DNA of 64,000 bases, taken from Anaeromyxobacter sp. Fw109-5. GTDB taxonomy: Bacteria > Myxococcota > Myxococcia > Myxococcales > Anaeromyxobacteraceae. Under the pieces are notes generated by a model. It had not been told where the DNA came from, did no database searches, and saw only the letters and a list, made by a program, of their open reading frames with translations. Numbering within the stretch: the stretch's first letter is position 1; each line of letters starts with the position of its first letter. Shown here piece after piece: positions 1 to 9,134 of the stretch. Location: NCBI RefSeq assembly GCF_000017505.1, contig NC_009675.1:5026501-5090500 (forward strand), given 5' to 3'. Made by a program: the position numbers and the translations under genes.

Positions 1-1022
1 CGCCGCCGCTCCTCGAGGTAGCGCGCGAAGAGGATGAGCCCGACGTTGATCCCGTTGCCGACGACGATCGAGCCGAGGAAGGCGGTGTTGGAGTTGAGGT
101 GCCCCACCACCAGCTCGGCGATCCCGAACGTCGCGAACGTGCCGGCGAGCAGCGGGATGCCGACGAGCGGCACCGACTTCCACGTACGGTTGTAGATCGC
201 GACGGAGGCGGCGACGGAGAGGATGACGAGGATCGTCGCCCAGACGAGGTCCTCCGCGAGCGCGTCGTGCTCCATCACCGTGGAGGTGACGTAGCCGCCG
301 TAGGCCACCTCCAGCGTGGGCGCGTACTTCTTCGGGTCGAGCGCCTTCACCGTCTCGCGGACGACCCGGTCGAGCGCGGCCACCTTGCCGTAGTCGCCGG
401 GGGTCGAGCCCAGCCGGACGATCATGGCGAGGATCGTCATCTTCTCGCCGGGCTTGCCGGGGACCGGAACGTCACCCATCGTGTAACCATCGCGGAAGCG
501 CCCGATCAGCTCCTTGCGCTCTCCCCCCAGGCGCGCGATGAGCCCCTCGACGTCCGGCGCGGCGCCGTTCGCGGCGCCCGCCTCGTTCGCGCGCTCCCAG
601 GCGATCCGCGCGGCGAGCGCGTCTCGCAGCTCCTCCAGCTCGGCCTTCTCCGGGAAGAGCAGCAGCCGCGGCCGGTAGAAGTCGACGATCTCGCCGACCC
701 GGTACTCCACCCAGCGGACGAGCTCCTCGGGCGCCTCGTCCAGCTTCTCGGCGAGATCGTCCGCGAAGAGCTGCATCGTCAGGGGATCGGCGCCGGACAG
801 GATCACGGTCTGCTCGGCGAACCCGCCCACCCGAGCGGTCACGTGCTCGAGGTCCACCGCGCTCTTGCTCGACTCGGGCAGGAGCTCGGCGAGGTCCGGG
901 CGCAGGTCGGTGTAGAGCCGCACCGTCCCGACCGACCCCGCGACCGCGACGGCGGCGCAGGCGGCGAGGATGGCGGTGCGGTGGCGGTCCGCGAAGCGGA
1001 CCCAGCGCTCGGACGGTCGCAT
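1..1022 (-). CDS. MMPL/RND-family lipid exporter, N-terminal part
   Basis: Partial gene: the ATG at 1022 is inside the window but the C-terminus lies beyond base 1. About 340 residues are visible. A membrane segment sits near residues 18-38, followed by a large periplasmic loop and then clustered membrane segments. The last visible part (FLGSIVVGNGINVGLILFAR) matches the conserved membrane core of MMPL/HpnN-type RND exporters, which use proton motive force to move lipids or hydrophobic molecules across or out of the inner membrane. It lies 122 bases downstream of the phosphoesterase on the same strand, so it may be the export step of the lipid locus. The substrate is inferred from context only. 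Confidence 0.8.
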   Translation of the reverse strand, partial: MRPSERWVRFADRHRTAILAACAAVAVAGSVGTVRLYTDLRPDLAELLPESSKSAVDLEHVTARVGGFAEQTVILSGADPLTMQLFADDLAEKLDEAPEELVRWVEYRVGEIVDFYRPRLLLFPEKAELEELRDALAARIAWERANEAGAANGAAPDVEGLIARLGGERKELIGRFRDGYTMGDVPVPGKPGEKMTILAMIVRLGSTPGDYGKVAALDRVVRETVKALDPKKYAPTLEVAYGGYVTSTVMEHDALAEDLVWATILVILSVAASVAIYNRTWKSVPLVGIPLLAGTFATFGIAELVVGHLNSNTAFLGSIVVGNGINVGLILFARYLEERR

Positions 1023-1144
1023 GGTCGGTTGGGTTCCCTCTCCCCCGGCGTCGAGGAATCGGCGCGCCAGGGGGCAGCGTCTTTTACCGCATTTCACCCC
1101 CCTTTGATTCCGGAAGGCCCCTCGGGATTCACGCGGCCGGCCGC

Positions 1145-1819
1145 TCACCCGTGCGAATCGCCGCCTTCCTCCGCCCGGAGGGTCGCGAGCCTCGCCTCCC
1201 CACGCTCCAGCACGAGGTAGGAGAGCGCCGCCGGGGAGAGCCCACCGGCGTTGGCGTAGGGATCGCCTGCGGCGAGGTGCGCCACGTGCACGTGGCCGAA
1301 CACCCCCAGGTCGCAGCCCTCGCGCGCGACGAGCGCGAGGCAGCGCCGCCGGAAGGCCGCCAGCATGCGCTCGCCGGCGAGACCCCACGCCGCCGCCTCC
1401 ACCGCGCGCGCAGCGCCGCGGACGGCGGCGAGGCGGCCGAAGCGGCGGGAGATGGCGTCACCGAGCTGCCCTGCAGGCGAGCGGCCGATCGGATCGACGA
1501 GGTGCCCGTGCGTCACCAGCACCCGCCCCGCGCCCGGGACGGTGAGGACGAGCTGGGGCGGACCCGCCGCGGGATCGTGGTTGCCCGCCGTGCGGGCGAG
1601 CCGTCCCGCCCGGACGAGCGCGGCCATCGCCTCCCCGACCTCGGGGTGCGCCGCCTCCGCCCGCGCCTCGCCGGCGAACAGCGCGTCGTGCACGTCTCCG
1701 TTCAGGATGACCTGCACGCCGGCCTCGAGCGCCCGCGCCAGGAACGCGCGCGCGAGCCGGCCGTGGACGGCAGGGCTCTCGGGCGAGAGGTGCCAGTCGC
1801 TCGCGATCCAGATCGTCAC
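1145..1819 (-). CDS. Calcineurin-type metallophosphoesterase, LpxH-like
   Basis: A 224-residue protein with the two-metal phosphoesterase signature in order: SDWH near residue 7, NGDVHD, TAGNHD, THGH and GHVHVAH. This fold hydrolyses phosphomonoesters or pyrophosphates. LpxH of lipid A synthesis has a similar layout, but the gene lies behind a glycosyltransferase and two acyltransferases, so a lipid phosphate substrate is plausible. The GTG start at 1819 overlaps the stop of the upstream acyltransferase in a GTGA junction, which fixes the start and implies translational coupling. A 12-base palindrome (1133-1144) directly follows the stop. The enzyme class is well supported; the substrate is not. 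Confidence 0.82.
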   Translation of the reverse strand: MTIWIASDWHLSPESPAVHGRLARAFLARALEAGVQVILNGDVHDALFAGEARAEAAHPEVGEAMAALVRAGRLARTAGNHDPAAGPPQLVLTVPGAGRVLVTHGHLVDPIGRSPAGQLGDAISRRFGRLAAVRGAARAVEAAAWGLAGERMLAAFRRRCLALVAREGCDLGVFGHVHVAHLAAGDPYANAGGLSPAALSYLVLERGEARLATLRAEEGGDSHG

Positions 1820-2571
1820 GGCGCCTGCGCCCTCCCCAGGCGCGAGCGGAGCTCGTCGTAGAGCGCCTGCGTGCGCTCGCGCGCGAGGGCATGGATGGAG
1901 CCCACGAGCGCCATGTCGCGGCCGCGACCCGGCGCGCGCTCCACCGCGATGCGGTCGCCGAGCGCAGCGTGGAGCCGGACCGGGAGCGGGAGCGGCGACC
2001 AGAAGGAGAGCCCCTTCACCCGGAAGCCCGGATACGCCTCGGCGCCGCCCACCACCGCGAGCGGCACGATCGGCGCCCCGGTCTCGAGGGCCAGGCGGAC
2101 GAAGCCGTAGCGTCCCTCCCAGCGCAGCCGGTAGAAGTCGCGCCCTGGCCGCGCCTCGCGCATGCCGCCGGGGGTGACGAGGAGCTGCTCGCCCCGGCGC
2201 AGCACCGCGAGGCAGCTCTCCTCGCTGGGATCGATGAGCCCGAAGTGGCGCTTCAGGAGGGGCAGGCCCGGCAGCGCCTTCTCGATGCGGGACTCGGCGG
2301 CGACCACCCGCAGCGGCGTGTGCCCCGAGCCCCGCTCGTGCCAGCCCTTCCACGCGAGGTGGTAGCCGGCGAGGACCAGGTCGAGCACGAGGTAGCCCGC
2401 GCCGTGGAGCGCCACGTAGATGCACGGCCCCTCGGGCGGAGGGGGCCCCTCGAGCCGCATGCGGTGGTAGGCGGAGAGCGCCCGCGCCCACGGGAGATAC
2501 GCCCGCCGGTAGTACCAGCGCCCGGCGTCGATCCGGGGTGGCTCGGGGCGCGGCTCGGGGGAGCTCGTCAC
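1816..2571 (-). CDS. Lysophospholipid acyltransferase-family protein (second of pair)
   Basis: A 251-residue protein of the PlsC-like/DAGAT acyltransferase superfamily, which moves acyl chains from acyl-CoA or acyl-ACP to a glycerol or sugar hydroxyl at the inner membrane. Visible features are an N-terminal amphipathic stretch, a divergent acceptor motif around YVALHGAGYLVLD (H followed by D), the region TPGGMREA in place of the usual FPEGTR block, and IVPLAVVGG. It starts at GTG 2571 inside a GTGA overlap with the previous acyltransferase and ends in a GTGA overlap with the phosphoesterase. The family assignment is good. The acceptor could be an inositol glycolipid, judging only from neighbours. 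Confidence 0.78.
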   Translation of the reverse strand: MTSSPEPRPEPPRIDAGRWYYRRAYLPWARALSAYHRMRLEGPPPPEGPCIYVALHGAGYLVLDLVLAGYHLAWKGWHERGSGHTPLRVVAAESRIEKALPGLPLLKRHFGLIDPSEESCLAVLRRGEQLLVTPGGMREARPGRDFYRLRWEGRYGFVRLALETGAPIVPLAVVGGAEAYPGFRVKGLSFWSPLPLPVRLHAALGDRIAVERAPGRGRDMALVGSIHALARERTQALYDELRSRLGRAQAP

Positions 2572-3284
2572 TCGAGGCTCCACGGCGCGCGGCGGGCGGC
2601 CACTGCGCGCGCGAGCAGGGCCTGGGCGGCCGCGGCGACCGAGTCGGCGAAGGCGCCCACCGCGGCGCGCTCGCAGGACGCCGGCGCCTCCATGGGCGCG
2701 CCGAACCAGTAGTCGAGCGGGACGGGGAGCGGGGCCGGCGGTAGCCACGCGCTGCGCCCCGGCCCGAGCGGCAGGCGGAGCGGGTGCTGCTGGTCGGCGC
2801 CCGCGATGGCGACCGGCACGACGGGCACGCGCGCCCGCGCCGCGAGGCGCGCATAGCCACGCCGGCCCGTCCAGTCGATCGCGTCCGCCGCCCCGTGGAG
2901 CTCGCGCGCACCGCCCGGGAAGAGGAGCACCGACTCGCCGCCGGCGAGCGCCGCCAGCGCGGCCTCCTCGGTCGCCTCGATGGCGCCGACGTGCCTGCGC
3001 ACCCAGCCGAGCGCCGGCAGGCGGTGCAGCGAGGTGCCGCGCTTCTCCATCGGCCGGAAGGGCACGCGCCCCGGGTCCCAGAACGACACGAGCCCGAGCA
3101 GGATCGTCTCGAGGTAGAGCCAGGTGCGCGGGTGCTTCGCGACGTAGACCACTGGCCGGTCCACCGGCACGGCGTCGAGGCCGTGCACCCGCGGTCGGTA
3201 GTACACCCGCAGCGCGCGCGCGAGCGGCGCGAGCACCGCTCGCTGCCGCCACGTCCGCGGAAAGCGCGCGCCGGGAGGGCTCAC
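2568..3284 (-). CDS. Lysophospholipid acyltransferase-family protein (first of pair)
   Basis: A 238-residue protein of the same superfamily as the next gene and partly similar to it (both have PIVP/PVVPVA-like and PGG-R-E motifs), so the pair may derive from a duplication. Motifs seen are YVAKHPRTWLYLE, FPGGARELHG and VPVVPVAIAGADQQ. The GTG start at 3284 is fixed by the GTGA overlap with the glycosyltransferase stop. Membrane-associated acyl transfer is expected. Mycobacterial phosphatidylinositol mannoside loci also place an acyltransferase next to a GT4 mannosyltransferase, which gives this locus a similar look. Confidence 0.78.
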   Translation of the reverse strand: MSPPGARFPRTWRQRAVLAPLARALRVYYRPRVHGLDAVPVDRPVVYVAKHPRTWLYLETILLGLVSFWDPGRVPFRPMEKRGTSLHRLPALGWVRRHVGAIEATEEAALAALAGGESVLLFPGGARELHGAADAIDWTGRRGYARLAARARVPVVPVAIAGADQQHPLRLPLGPGRSAWLPPAPLPVPLDYWFGAPMEAPASCERAAVGAFADSVAAAAQALLARAVAARRAPWSLE

Positions 3285-4408
3285 CGGGCGGCCTCGAGGA
3301 GGAGCGCGGCCCCGGGCTGCGCCTCGCGCGCCGCCGCCTGCGCGTAGACGAGGAGCACCCGCGCCGCGACGCGGCTCCAGCAGAGCGCGGCCGCGCGCGC
3401 CCTGCCTCGCTGGGCGAGCCGCTCCCGGAGCTCGGGGTCCGCCACCGCCCGCCAGATCGCCACCGCGAGGGCGCCCGGATCCCCCGCCGGCGTGAGCAGC
3501 GCGGCCCCGCGCGCGGCCTCGGCGTATCCCGGCAGATCGCTCGCCACCACCGGGCAGCCCGCCGCCATGGCCTCGACGAGCACCATGCCGAAGCTCTCGC
3601 CGCCGAGCGACGGGGCGCAGAACAGGTCGGCCGCGGCGTACGCCCGCGCGAGCGCCGCGTCGGAGAGCCGGCCGCGGAAGAAGACGCCCAGCCGTTCCGC
3701 GCGGCGGCGGAACCGCTCCGGCGCGCCGTCCCCCACCACGTCCACCTCGACGAGCCGCCCCTGCGCGCGCAGCAGCGCCACCGCGTCCAACAGCACCGAG
3801 AGCCCCTTCCGCGGCTCGCCGAAGCGGCCGACGAAGAGCACGCGCGGCGCGCCGGGTGCGCGCGCCCGCCCGCGCGTGGGGGCCGTGGAGAAGCGCGACA
3901 GGTCCACGCCGTTCGGGATCACCGCCGTGCGGCCCCGGTAGATGGCGCGCGAGAAGGCCTTCGCCGCGCGCGACACCGCGATGGCGGCGTCGATCCGGCC
4001 GAGCCCGGCGGCCGCGACGGCGCGGAGCGCGCGCTGCAGCGGCAGCTCTCGCTCGGCGCTGGCGTGGAAGGTCGCGACGACGGGGACGCGCGCGAGGCGC
4101 AGGGCGTGGCGCCCCGGCCCCGGGACGATGGGCTCGTGGACGTGCACCAGATCGAAGCGGCCGGCGGCGAGGTAGTCGCGCGTCGCGCGCGCGGACTGGA
4201 GGAGCCCGATGCGGGCCACCGAGCCGTTCGCCGGCACCGGCACGACGCCCGGGACGCCGTCGCAGCCTTCCGGCACCGCGCCGCTCGCCGGGCCGAGCAC
4301 GCGCGCGTGGTGCCCGGCCCCGCGCAGCGCACGCGCGAGCTCCTGCGCGTGGCGGTTCACGCCACCTTCGTGCGAGAGGTCGTAGGGCGTGACGATGCAG
4401 AGACGCAC
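3281..4408 (-). CDS. GT4-family glycosyltransferase, PimA-like
   Basis: A 375-residue GT-B glycosyltransferase. The N-terminal loop SHEGGVNRHAQELA binds the donor diphosphate region in this family. The C-terminal half has VLFVGRFGEPRKG and the E-x7-E motif GESFGMVLVEAMAAGCPVV typical of GT4 retaining enzymes that use nucleotide sugars. The layout resembles phosphatidylinositol alpha-mannosyltransferase PimA and related glycolipid enzymes. It is the first gene of a four-gene overlapping run with the acyltransferases and phosphoesterase, and inositol-1-phosphate synthase lies 162 bases upstream, which supports an inositol lipid acceptor. The sugar donor cannot be read from sequence. Confidence 0.82.
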   Translation of the reverse strand: MRLCIVTPYDLSHEGGVNRHAQELARALRGAGHHARVLGPASGAVPEGCDGVPGVVPVPANGSVARIGLLQSARATRDYLAAGRFDLVHVHEPIVPGPGRHALRLARVPVVATFHASAERELPLQRALRAVAAAGLGRIDAAIAVSRAAKAFSRAIYRGRTAVIPNGVDLSRFSTAPTRGRARAPGAPRVLFVGRFGEPRKGLSVLLDAVALLRAQGRLVEVDVVGDGAPERFRRRAERLGVFFRGRLSDAALARAYAAADLFCAPSLGGESFGMVLVEAMAAGCPVVASDLPGYAEAARGAALLTPAGDPGALAVAIWRAVADPELRERLAQRGRARAAALCWSRVAARVLLVYAQAAAREAQPGAALLLEAAR

Positions 4409-4497
4409 GGCCGGACCGCGCGGAGCGGCTCGCGGGGGCGCCCCGCGCGCAGGCGGCCCCGCCGCCCGCGACGGCGGGCGCTGCCACTGTAAACCAC

Positions 4498-4534
4498 GGC
4501 GCGATCCCCGATCACCTGGATCGGGGATCGCGCC
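4498..4534 (-). terminator. Strong hairpin after inositol-1-phosphate synthase
   Basis: A perfect 16-bp stem (4498-4513 with 4519-4534) closes a 5-base loop, 37 bases past the stop of the synthase gene and 90 bases before the glycosyltransferase start. Read on the minus strand it is followed by GTGGTTTAC, a weak T-run. It probably limits transcription from the synthase gene into the glycosyltransferase operon, so the two may be expressed at different levels. Confidence 0.7.
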
Positions 4535-4570
4535 CGGAACTTCTTCGTCTTCTGCGCGCGAACGGCCGGA

Positions 4571-5875
<1,305 letters not shown>

Positions 5876-6128
5876 GTGTCTTTCCTCGTGGGCTGGCCGT
5901 CCCGGCCTGCACCGGAAAGGGGGTGCGGTCGACGGCAAGCGCGGTTTCTACCGCATGGCGCCCCGCGGCGGAAGGGGCCGAGTGTTCGTGCACCCGCGCC
6001 GTCGGACGGAGAGTTCGCTTACGGACGACCTGCCGACTGATCATCCCTCGGAGCCCCGACCGAGCGCCGAGGATTCGCGACCGATGGTCGACGCGGCGCG
6101 GCGGGCGTCCTACCTGTTCAGGAGGACC

Positions 6129-6602
6129 ATGGCAGAGCGCGTCTTCCACCTCCTCGCCGTCTCCGCGGTGGTCATGGGGATCGCCCAGACCGTCGCGAAG
6201 GAGAAGGTGTTCGCGCCGCTGCGCGACGCGCTCGGGGGCAAGGACACCTGGCTCGGCTACCTCGTCTCCTGCCCGTACTGCCTCTCGCACTGGCTCGCGT
6301 TCCTCCTCGTGCCCCTCACCGGCGCGACCTACGTCCGCGTCGCGCCTCGCTGGGGCGCCGCCTCGACGATCCTCGACTGGTTCCTGTCCTCGATCCTCGT
6401 GGTGGTGATCGCGGCGTTCCTGCGGGTGGGCTTCTGGTTCGTGGACGAGAGCCAGGGCCTCGTGCGGCGGCAGCAGAAGACCGAGGAGGCGACGGCGCGG
6501 CTCGTGCGGGAGCGCGCCGAGGCGCTGCGTGAAGGCGCCGACGAGCCGGCGAGCGGCGAGGGCGTGGAGCGAGTGGACGAGCGGGCCCCTCCCCGGCATT
6601 GA
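6129..6602 (+). CDS. DUF1360 membrane protein
   Basis: A 157-residue protein with about three membrane segments. The CPYCLSHWLAF motif inside a helix is the mark of DUF1360, a family of unknown function best known from sporulation proteins of Firmicutes and found widely elsewhere. The C-terminal 60 residues are charged and helical, probably cytoplasmic. The ATG at 6129 has AGGAGG only 3 bases upstream; an in-frame ATG at 6084 would add 15 residues and is a reasonable alternative. It stands alone between the divergent inositol phosphate synthase gene and the exporter operon. No function can be assigned. Confidence 0.8.
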   Translation: MAERVFHLLAVSAVVMGIAQTVAKEKVFAPLRDALGGKDTWLGYLVSCPYCLSHWLAFLLVPLTGATYVRVAPRWGAASTILDWFLSSILVVVIAAFLRVGFWFVDESQGLVRRQQKTEEATARLVRERAEALREGADEPASGEGVERVDERAPPRH

Positions 6603-6778
6603 CCGCCGATCGCTCGCCCGATCGCCCGGCCCCACGCCGCTCGGCAGCGCGCCCGCTGCCGCAACTGTAGGCGGTTGCCCGACGCCTCCCCGGTGTCGAT
6701 TCTTCGCAGCGAGGGGAATGGGGGGGACCGGCGAGGGCGGCGGGCACGGAATCGTTCCCGCCGCCCTCGTCGCCCGGA

Positions 6779-6816
6779 GGGCGGTGAGGCCAGCAGGCCT
6801 CCCGCCCTTCACTTTT
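6779..6816 (+). terminator. Rho-independent terminator after DUF1360 gene
   Basis: The arms GGGCGG-GAGGCC and GGCCTC-CCGCCC pair with one bulged T around the loop AGCA (stem 6779-6807). They are followed by TTCACTTTTCTTC, a T-rich tail on the plus strand. It lies 177 bases past the DUF1360 stop, so it would end that transcript before the exporter operon promoter. A second hairpin (6732-6744 with 6757-6769) precedes it. Confidence 0.7.
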
Positions 6817-6982
6817 CTTCACCTCGAGGACGTGCCCTCGCAATCGCCGCGGGCGAAGGTCGCGGCGATGCCGCCTCGGACCGCCTTCACGCCGCGTGTC
6901 GCGCCCACGGGGCGAGACCGCGTTCGCCCGCCGGCACGCCGTGCGGCCGTCACGCCCGAGCCCGTACCGTCTCCCTGTTCTT

Positions 6983-7010
6983 TTGACAGCCGGGCGGCGA
7001 AGCGTGAAAT
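6983..7010 (+). promoter_or_regulatory. Sigma-70-like promoter of the exporter operon
   Basis: TTGACA at 6983-6988 is a perfect -35 element. With a 16-base spacer, TGAAAT at 7005-7010 matches 4 of 6 bases of the -10 consensus. The expected start of transcription is about 40 bases before the ATG at 7057. Confidence 0.55.
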
Positions 7011-7056
7011 ACGGCCCGCACCGACTACGTAAGGGGCCGCACGCACCTCTCCTCCC

Positions 7057-7785
7057 ATGACCACGACCGAGCTCCTGCAGGACGGAACCGTCATCGCTCG
7101 TGCGCTCGCCGCGCCGGCGCGGATCGTCGACGTGCCCGAGCGGCGCCGCGTCCTCACCGCGCTCGCCCTCGCCACCGTCGCCTCGCTCCTCTTCGCCGCG
7201 GTCGCGGTCCCGCGCGTCGACTACGAGGCCGCCGCGCAGGCGCGGATGCGCGGCCCCGAGGCCCAGGAGCTGACGCAGTTCCAGCGCGAGGAGGCGGTCG
7301 CCACCACGCGCAAGCTCGGGCACATCACCGGGTGGGCGGGCGCGGCGCTGGCTCCGAGCCTGCTCGCCCTCGGCGCCGCGGTGGCGCTGCTCGCGGGCTT
7401 CCGAGTCGCCGGGACCCGGCCCGGCTTCAAGGAGACGTTCGCGGTCGCGGCGCACGGCATGCTGCCGGTGTGGCTCGGTGGGCTCCTCGCCATCCCCGCC
7501 GCCGTGGCGCGCGCGCCCATCCCTCCCGAAGATGTGCCGCGGCTGCTGCCCTCGAGCCTCGCCGCGCTCGTGCCGCGCGCGGCGCCGCCGCTCGCCGCCG
7601 CGCTCTCCGCCGTCGATCTGTTCGCGCTCTGGGCGCTCGTGCTCGTCGCCACCGGCATGGCGCGCGCCGCGGGCGCCTCGCGCGCCCGGGCCTTCACCGT
7701 CACCCTCGTCCTGTTCGCCGCCTACGTCGCCCTGCTGAAGGTCGTCCCGGCCGCCGCCTTCGGCGGTCCGAGAGGAGGCCCCTAG
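7057..7785 (+). CDS. Yip1-domain membrane protein
   Basis: A 242-residue inner-membrane protein with about five hydrophobic segments and a long N-terminal soluble part. The arrangement and segments such as FKETFAVAAHGMLPVWL resemble bacterial Yip1 (PF04893) proteins. Their role in bacteria is unknown; the eukaryotic family acts in membrane trafficking. It is the first gene of the exporter operon and is followed after 2 bases by the TolC-like gene. That position suggests a link to envelope export, but no mechanism can be read from it. Confidence 0.75.
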   Translation: MTTTELLQDGTVIARALAAPARIVDVPERRRVLTALALATVASLLFAAVAVPRVDYEAAAQARMRGPEAQELTQFQREEAVATTRKLGHITGWAGAALAPSLLALGAAVALLAGFRVAGTRPGFKETFAVAAHGMLPVWLGGLLAIPAAVARAPIPPEDVPRLLPSSLAALVPRAAPPLAAALSAVDLFALWALVLVATGMARAAGASRARAFTVTLVLFAAYVALLKVVPAAAFGGPRGGP

Positions 7786-7787
7786 CC

Positions 7788-9134
7788 TTGGCCCACCCCA
7801 TCGCCGCCGCGCTCGCGCTCGCGCTCGCCGCCCCAGCGGGCGCCGACACCGCGCTCACGCTCGACGACGCGCTCGCCCTCGCGGCCCGCGCCAACCCGGA
7901 CCTCGCCCTCGCCCGCGCCGACGCCGAGATGGCCCGCGCCGACCGGACCGCGAGCGTGGCCGGCGCGCTCCCGCGCCTCGACCTCACCTCCTCGTTCGGG
8001 CACAGCTTCATCGGCGAGACGTCCGAGGCGCGCGACATCTTCGATCCCCGCACCGGCGAGGTGATCACCACGACCGGCAGCGCCACCGACTCCGAGGCCT
8101 ACTCGCTCGGGCTCCAGCTCAGGCAGCCGCTCTTCGACTGGGCGACCCTGAACGACGTGCGCCGCTCCGGCTTCAACCGGCGCGCCGCCGAGCGCCAGTA
8201 CGACGAGGCCACGCTCTCCGTCGCCTTCGAGGTCACCCGCCGCTTCTACGAGGTGGTCCGCGCGGAGCGGAGCCTCGCCGTGCTGGAGAACACCGCCGCC
8301 CGCTCGAAGGATCTGGTGGACCGCTCCGACGCGCTCTTCGCCGCCGGCCGAGCGCCGAAGAGCGACACCTACAGCGCGCGGGTGAACCTCGGCAACGACC
8401 TCATCAACGTGGAGGGCCAGCGCGCCGTGGTCGCGCAGGCGCGCTCCGCGCTCGCGCAGGTGCTCGGGGAGGAGGCGCTCGAGGCGCGCATCGTGGCGCC
8501 CGCGACCCTCGACCCCGCCGCCGGCGCGCCGGGCGAGCCGCCCGCGGCGGACGCCCTCCTCGCCAGCGCGCGAGCGCGCCGCCCTGTCCTCGCCGCCGAC
8601 CTGGCCCTGGTGGAGGCCGCGGACGCCGCCATCGGCGTCGCCCGCGCGGGCTACCTGCCGCGCCTGGACCTGGAGGCCGCCTACTCCCGCAGCGGGGTCG
8701 TGCTCTCCGGCACCGGGGGCGTGTGGGGCGACCCGGCGCGCGACTACACCGCGAGCGTGCAGGTGGTCGCCTCCTGGAACCTGTTCGAGGGCCGGCGCAC
8801 CTCCGCGGACGTGCAGCGGGCGCGGTCCGGCGCCGAGCGCGCCCGCGCCTCGGCGGAGCGCAACGTGGACGCGGTCGCGAAGGAGATCGCGGACGGCCGC
8901 GCGCTCGCGGGGTCGCGCGCGCGCCAGGTCTCGCTCGCGACGGACAACCTGCGCCTGGCGCAGCAGGGGCTCGTGCTCGCGCGGGAGCGGCTCGAGGCCG
9001 GCCTCGCGACGCAGCTCGAGCTGCGCGACGCCTCCCTGAAGTTGACGCAGGCGGAGCTCGCGCTCGTCGAGGCGAGGATCGATCACGCGGTGGCCATCGC
9101 GGAGCTCGCGCGCGCCGCCGGAGGGCCCATCTAG
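7788..9134 (+). CDS. TolC-family outer membrane efflux protein
   Basis: A 448-residue outer membrane factor. TTG at 7788 is chosen: GAGGAGG lies 9 bases upstream, and the N-terminus then reads as a signal peptide (LAHPIAAALALALAAPAGAD) with cleavage after about residue 20. The mature protein shows the internal duplication of the family, with two blocks of long coiled-coil helices (TLDDALALAARANPDL at the start, and AQQGLVLARERLEAGLATQL near the C-terminus). It would form the trimeric outer-membrane channel for the MacA/MacB-like inner-membrane complex encoded immediately downstream. Confidence 0.92.
   Translation: MAHPIAAALALALAAPAGADTALTLDDALALAARANPDLALARADAEMARADRTASVAGALPRLDLTSSFGHSFIGETSEARDIFDPRTGEVITTTGSATDSEAYSLGLQLRQPLFDWATLNDVRRSGFNRRAAERQYDEATLSVAFEVTRRFYEVVRAERSLAVLENTAARSKDLVDRSDALFAAGRAPKSDTYSARVNLGNDLINVEGQRAVVAQARSALAQVLGEEALEARIVAPATLDPAAGAPGEPPAADALLASARARRPVLAADLALVEAADAAIGVARAGYLPRLDLEAAYSRSGVVLSGTGGVWGDPARDYTASVQVVASWNLFEGRRTSADVQRARSGAERARASAERNVDAVAKEIADGRALAGSRARQVSLATDNLRLAQQGLVLARERLEAGLATQLELRDASLKLTQAELALVEARIDHAVAIAELARAAGGPI

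Larger units (their letters stand above)
6603..7056 (+). other. Non-coding stretch with hairpins and a promoter
   Basis: No convincing gene. The segment holds two stem-loops (6732-6769 with 13-bp arms, and the terminator at 6779-6813) and, at its right end, the promoter of the exporter operon. Short open frames here are Arg/Pro-rich and have no ribosome sites. Confidence 0.6.

Noticed and set aside
99-1220. Plus-strand frame of over 370 codons at the left edge
   Set aside because: It lies opposite the MMPL exporter, whose motifs are clear on the minus strand; its product is Arg/Glu/Asp-rich with no domain.
6675-6986. 103-codon plus-strand frame before the Yip1 gene
   Set aside because: It is Arg/Gly-rich, crosses two hairpins and a terminator, and has no start signal.
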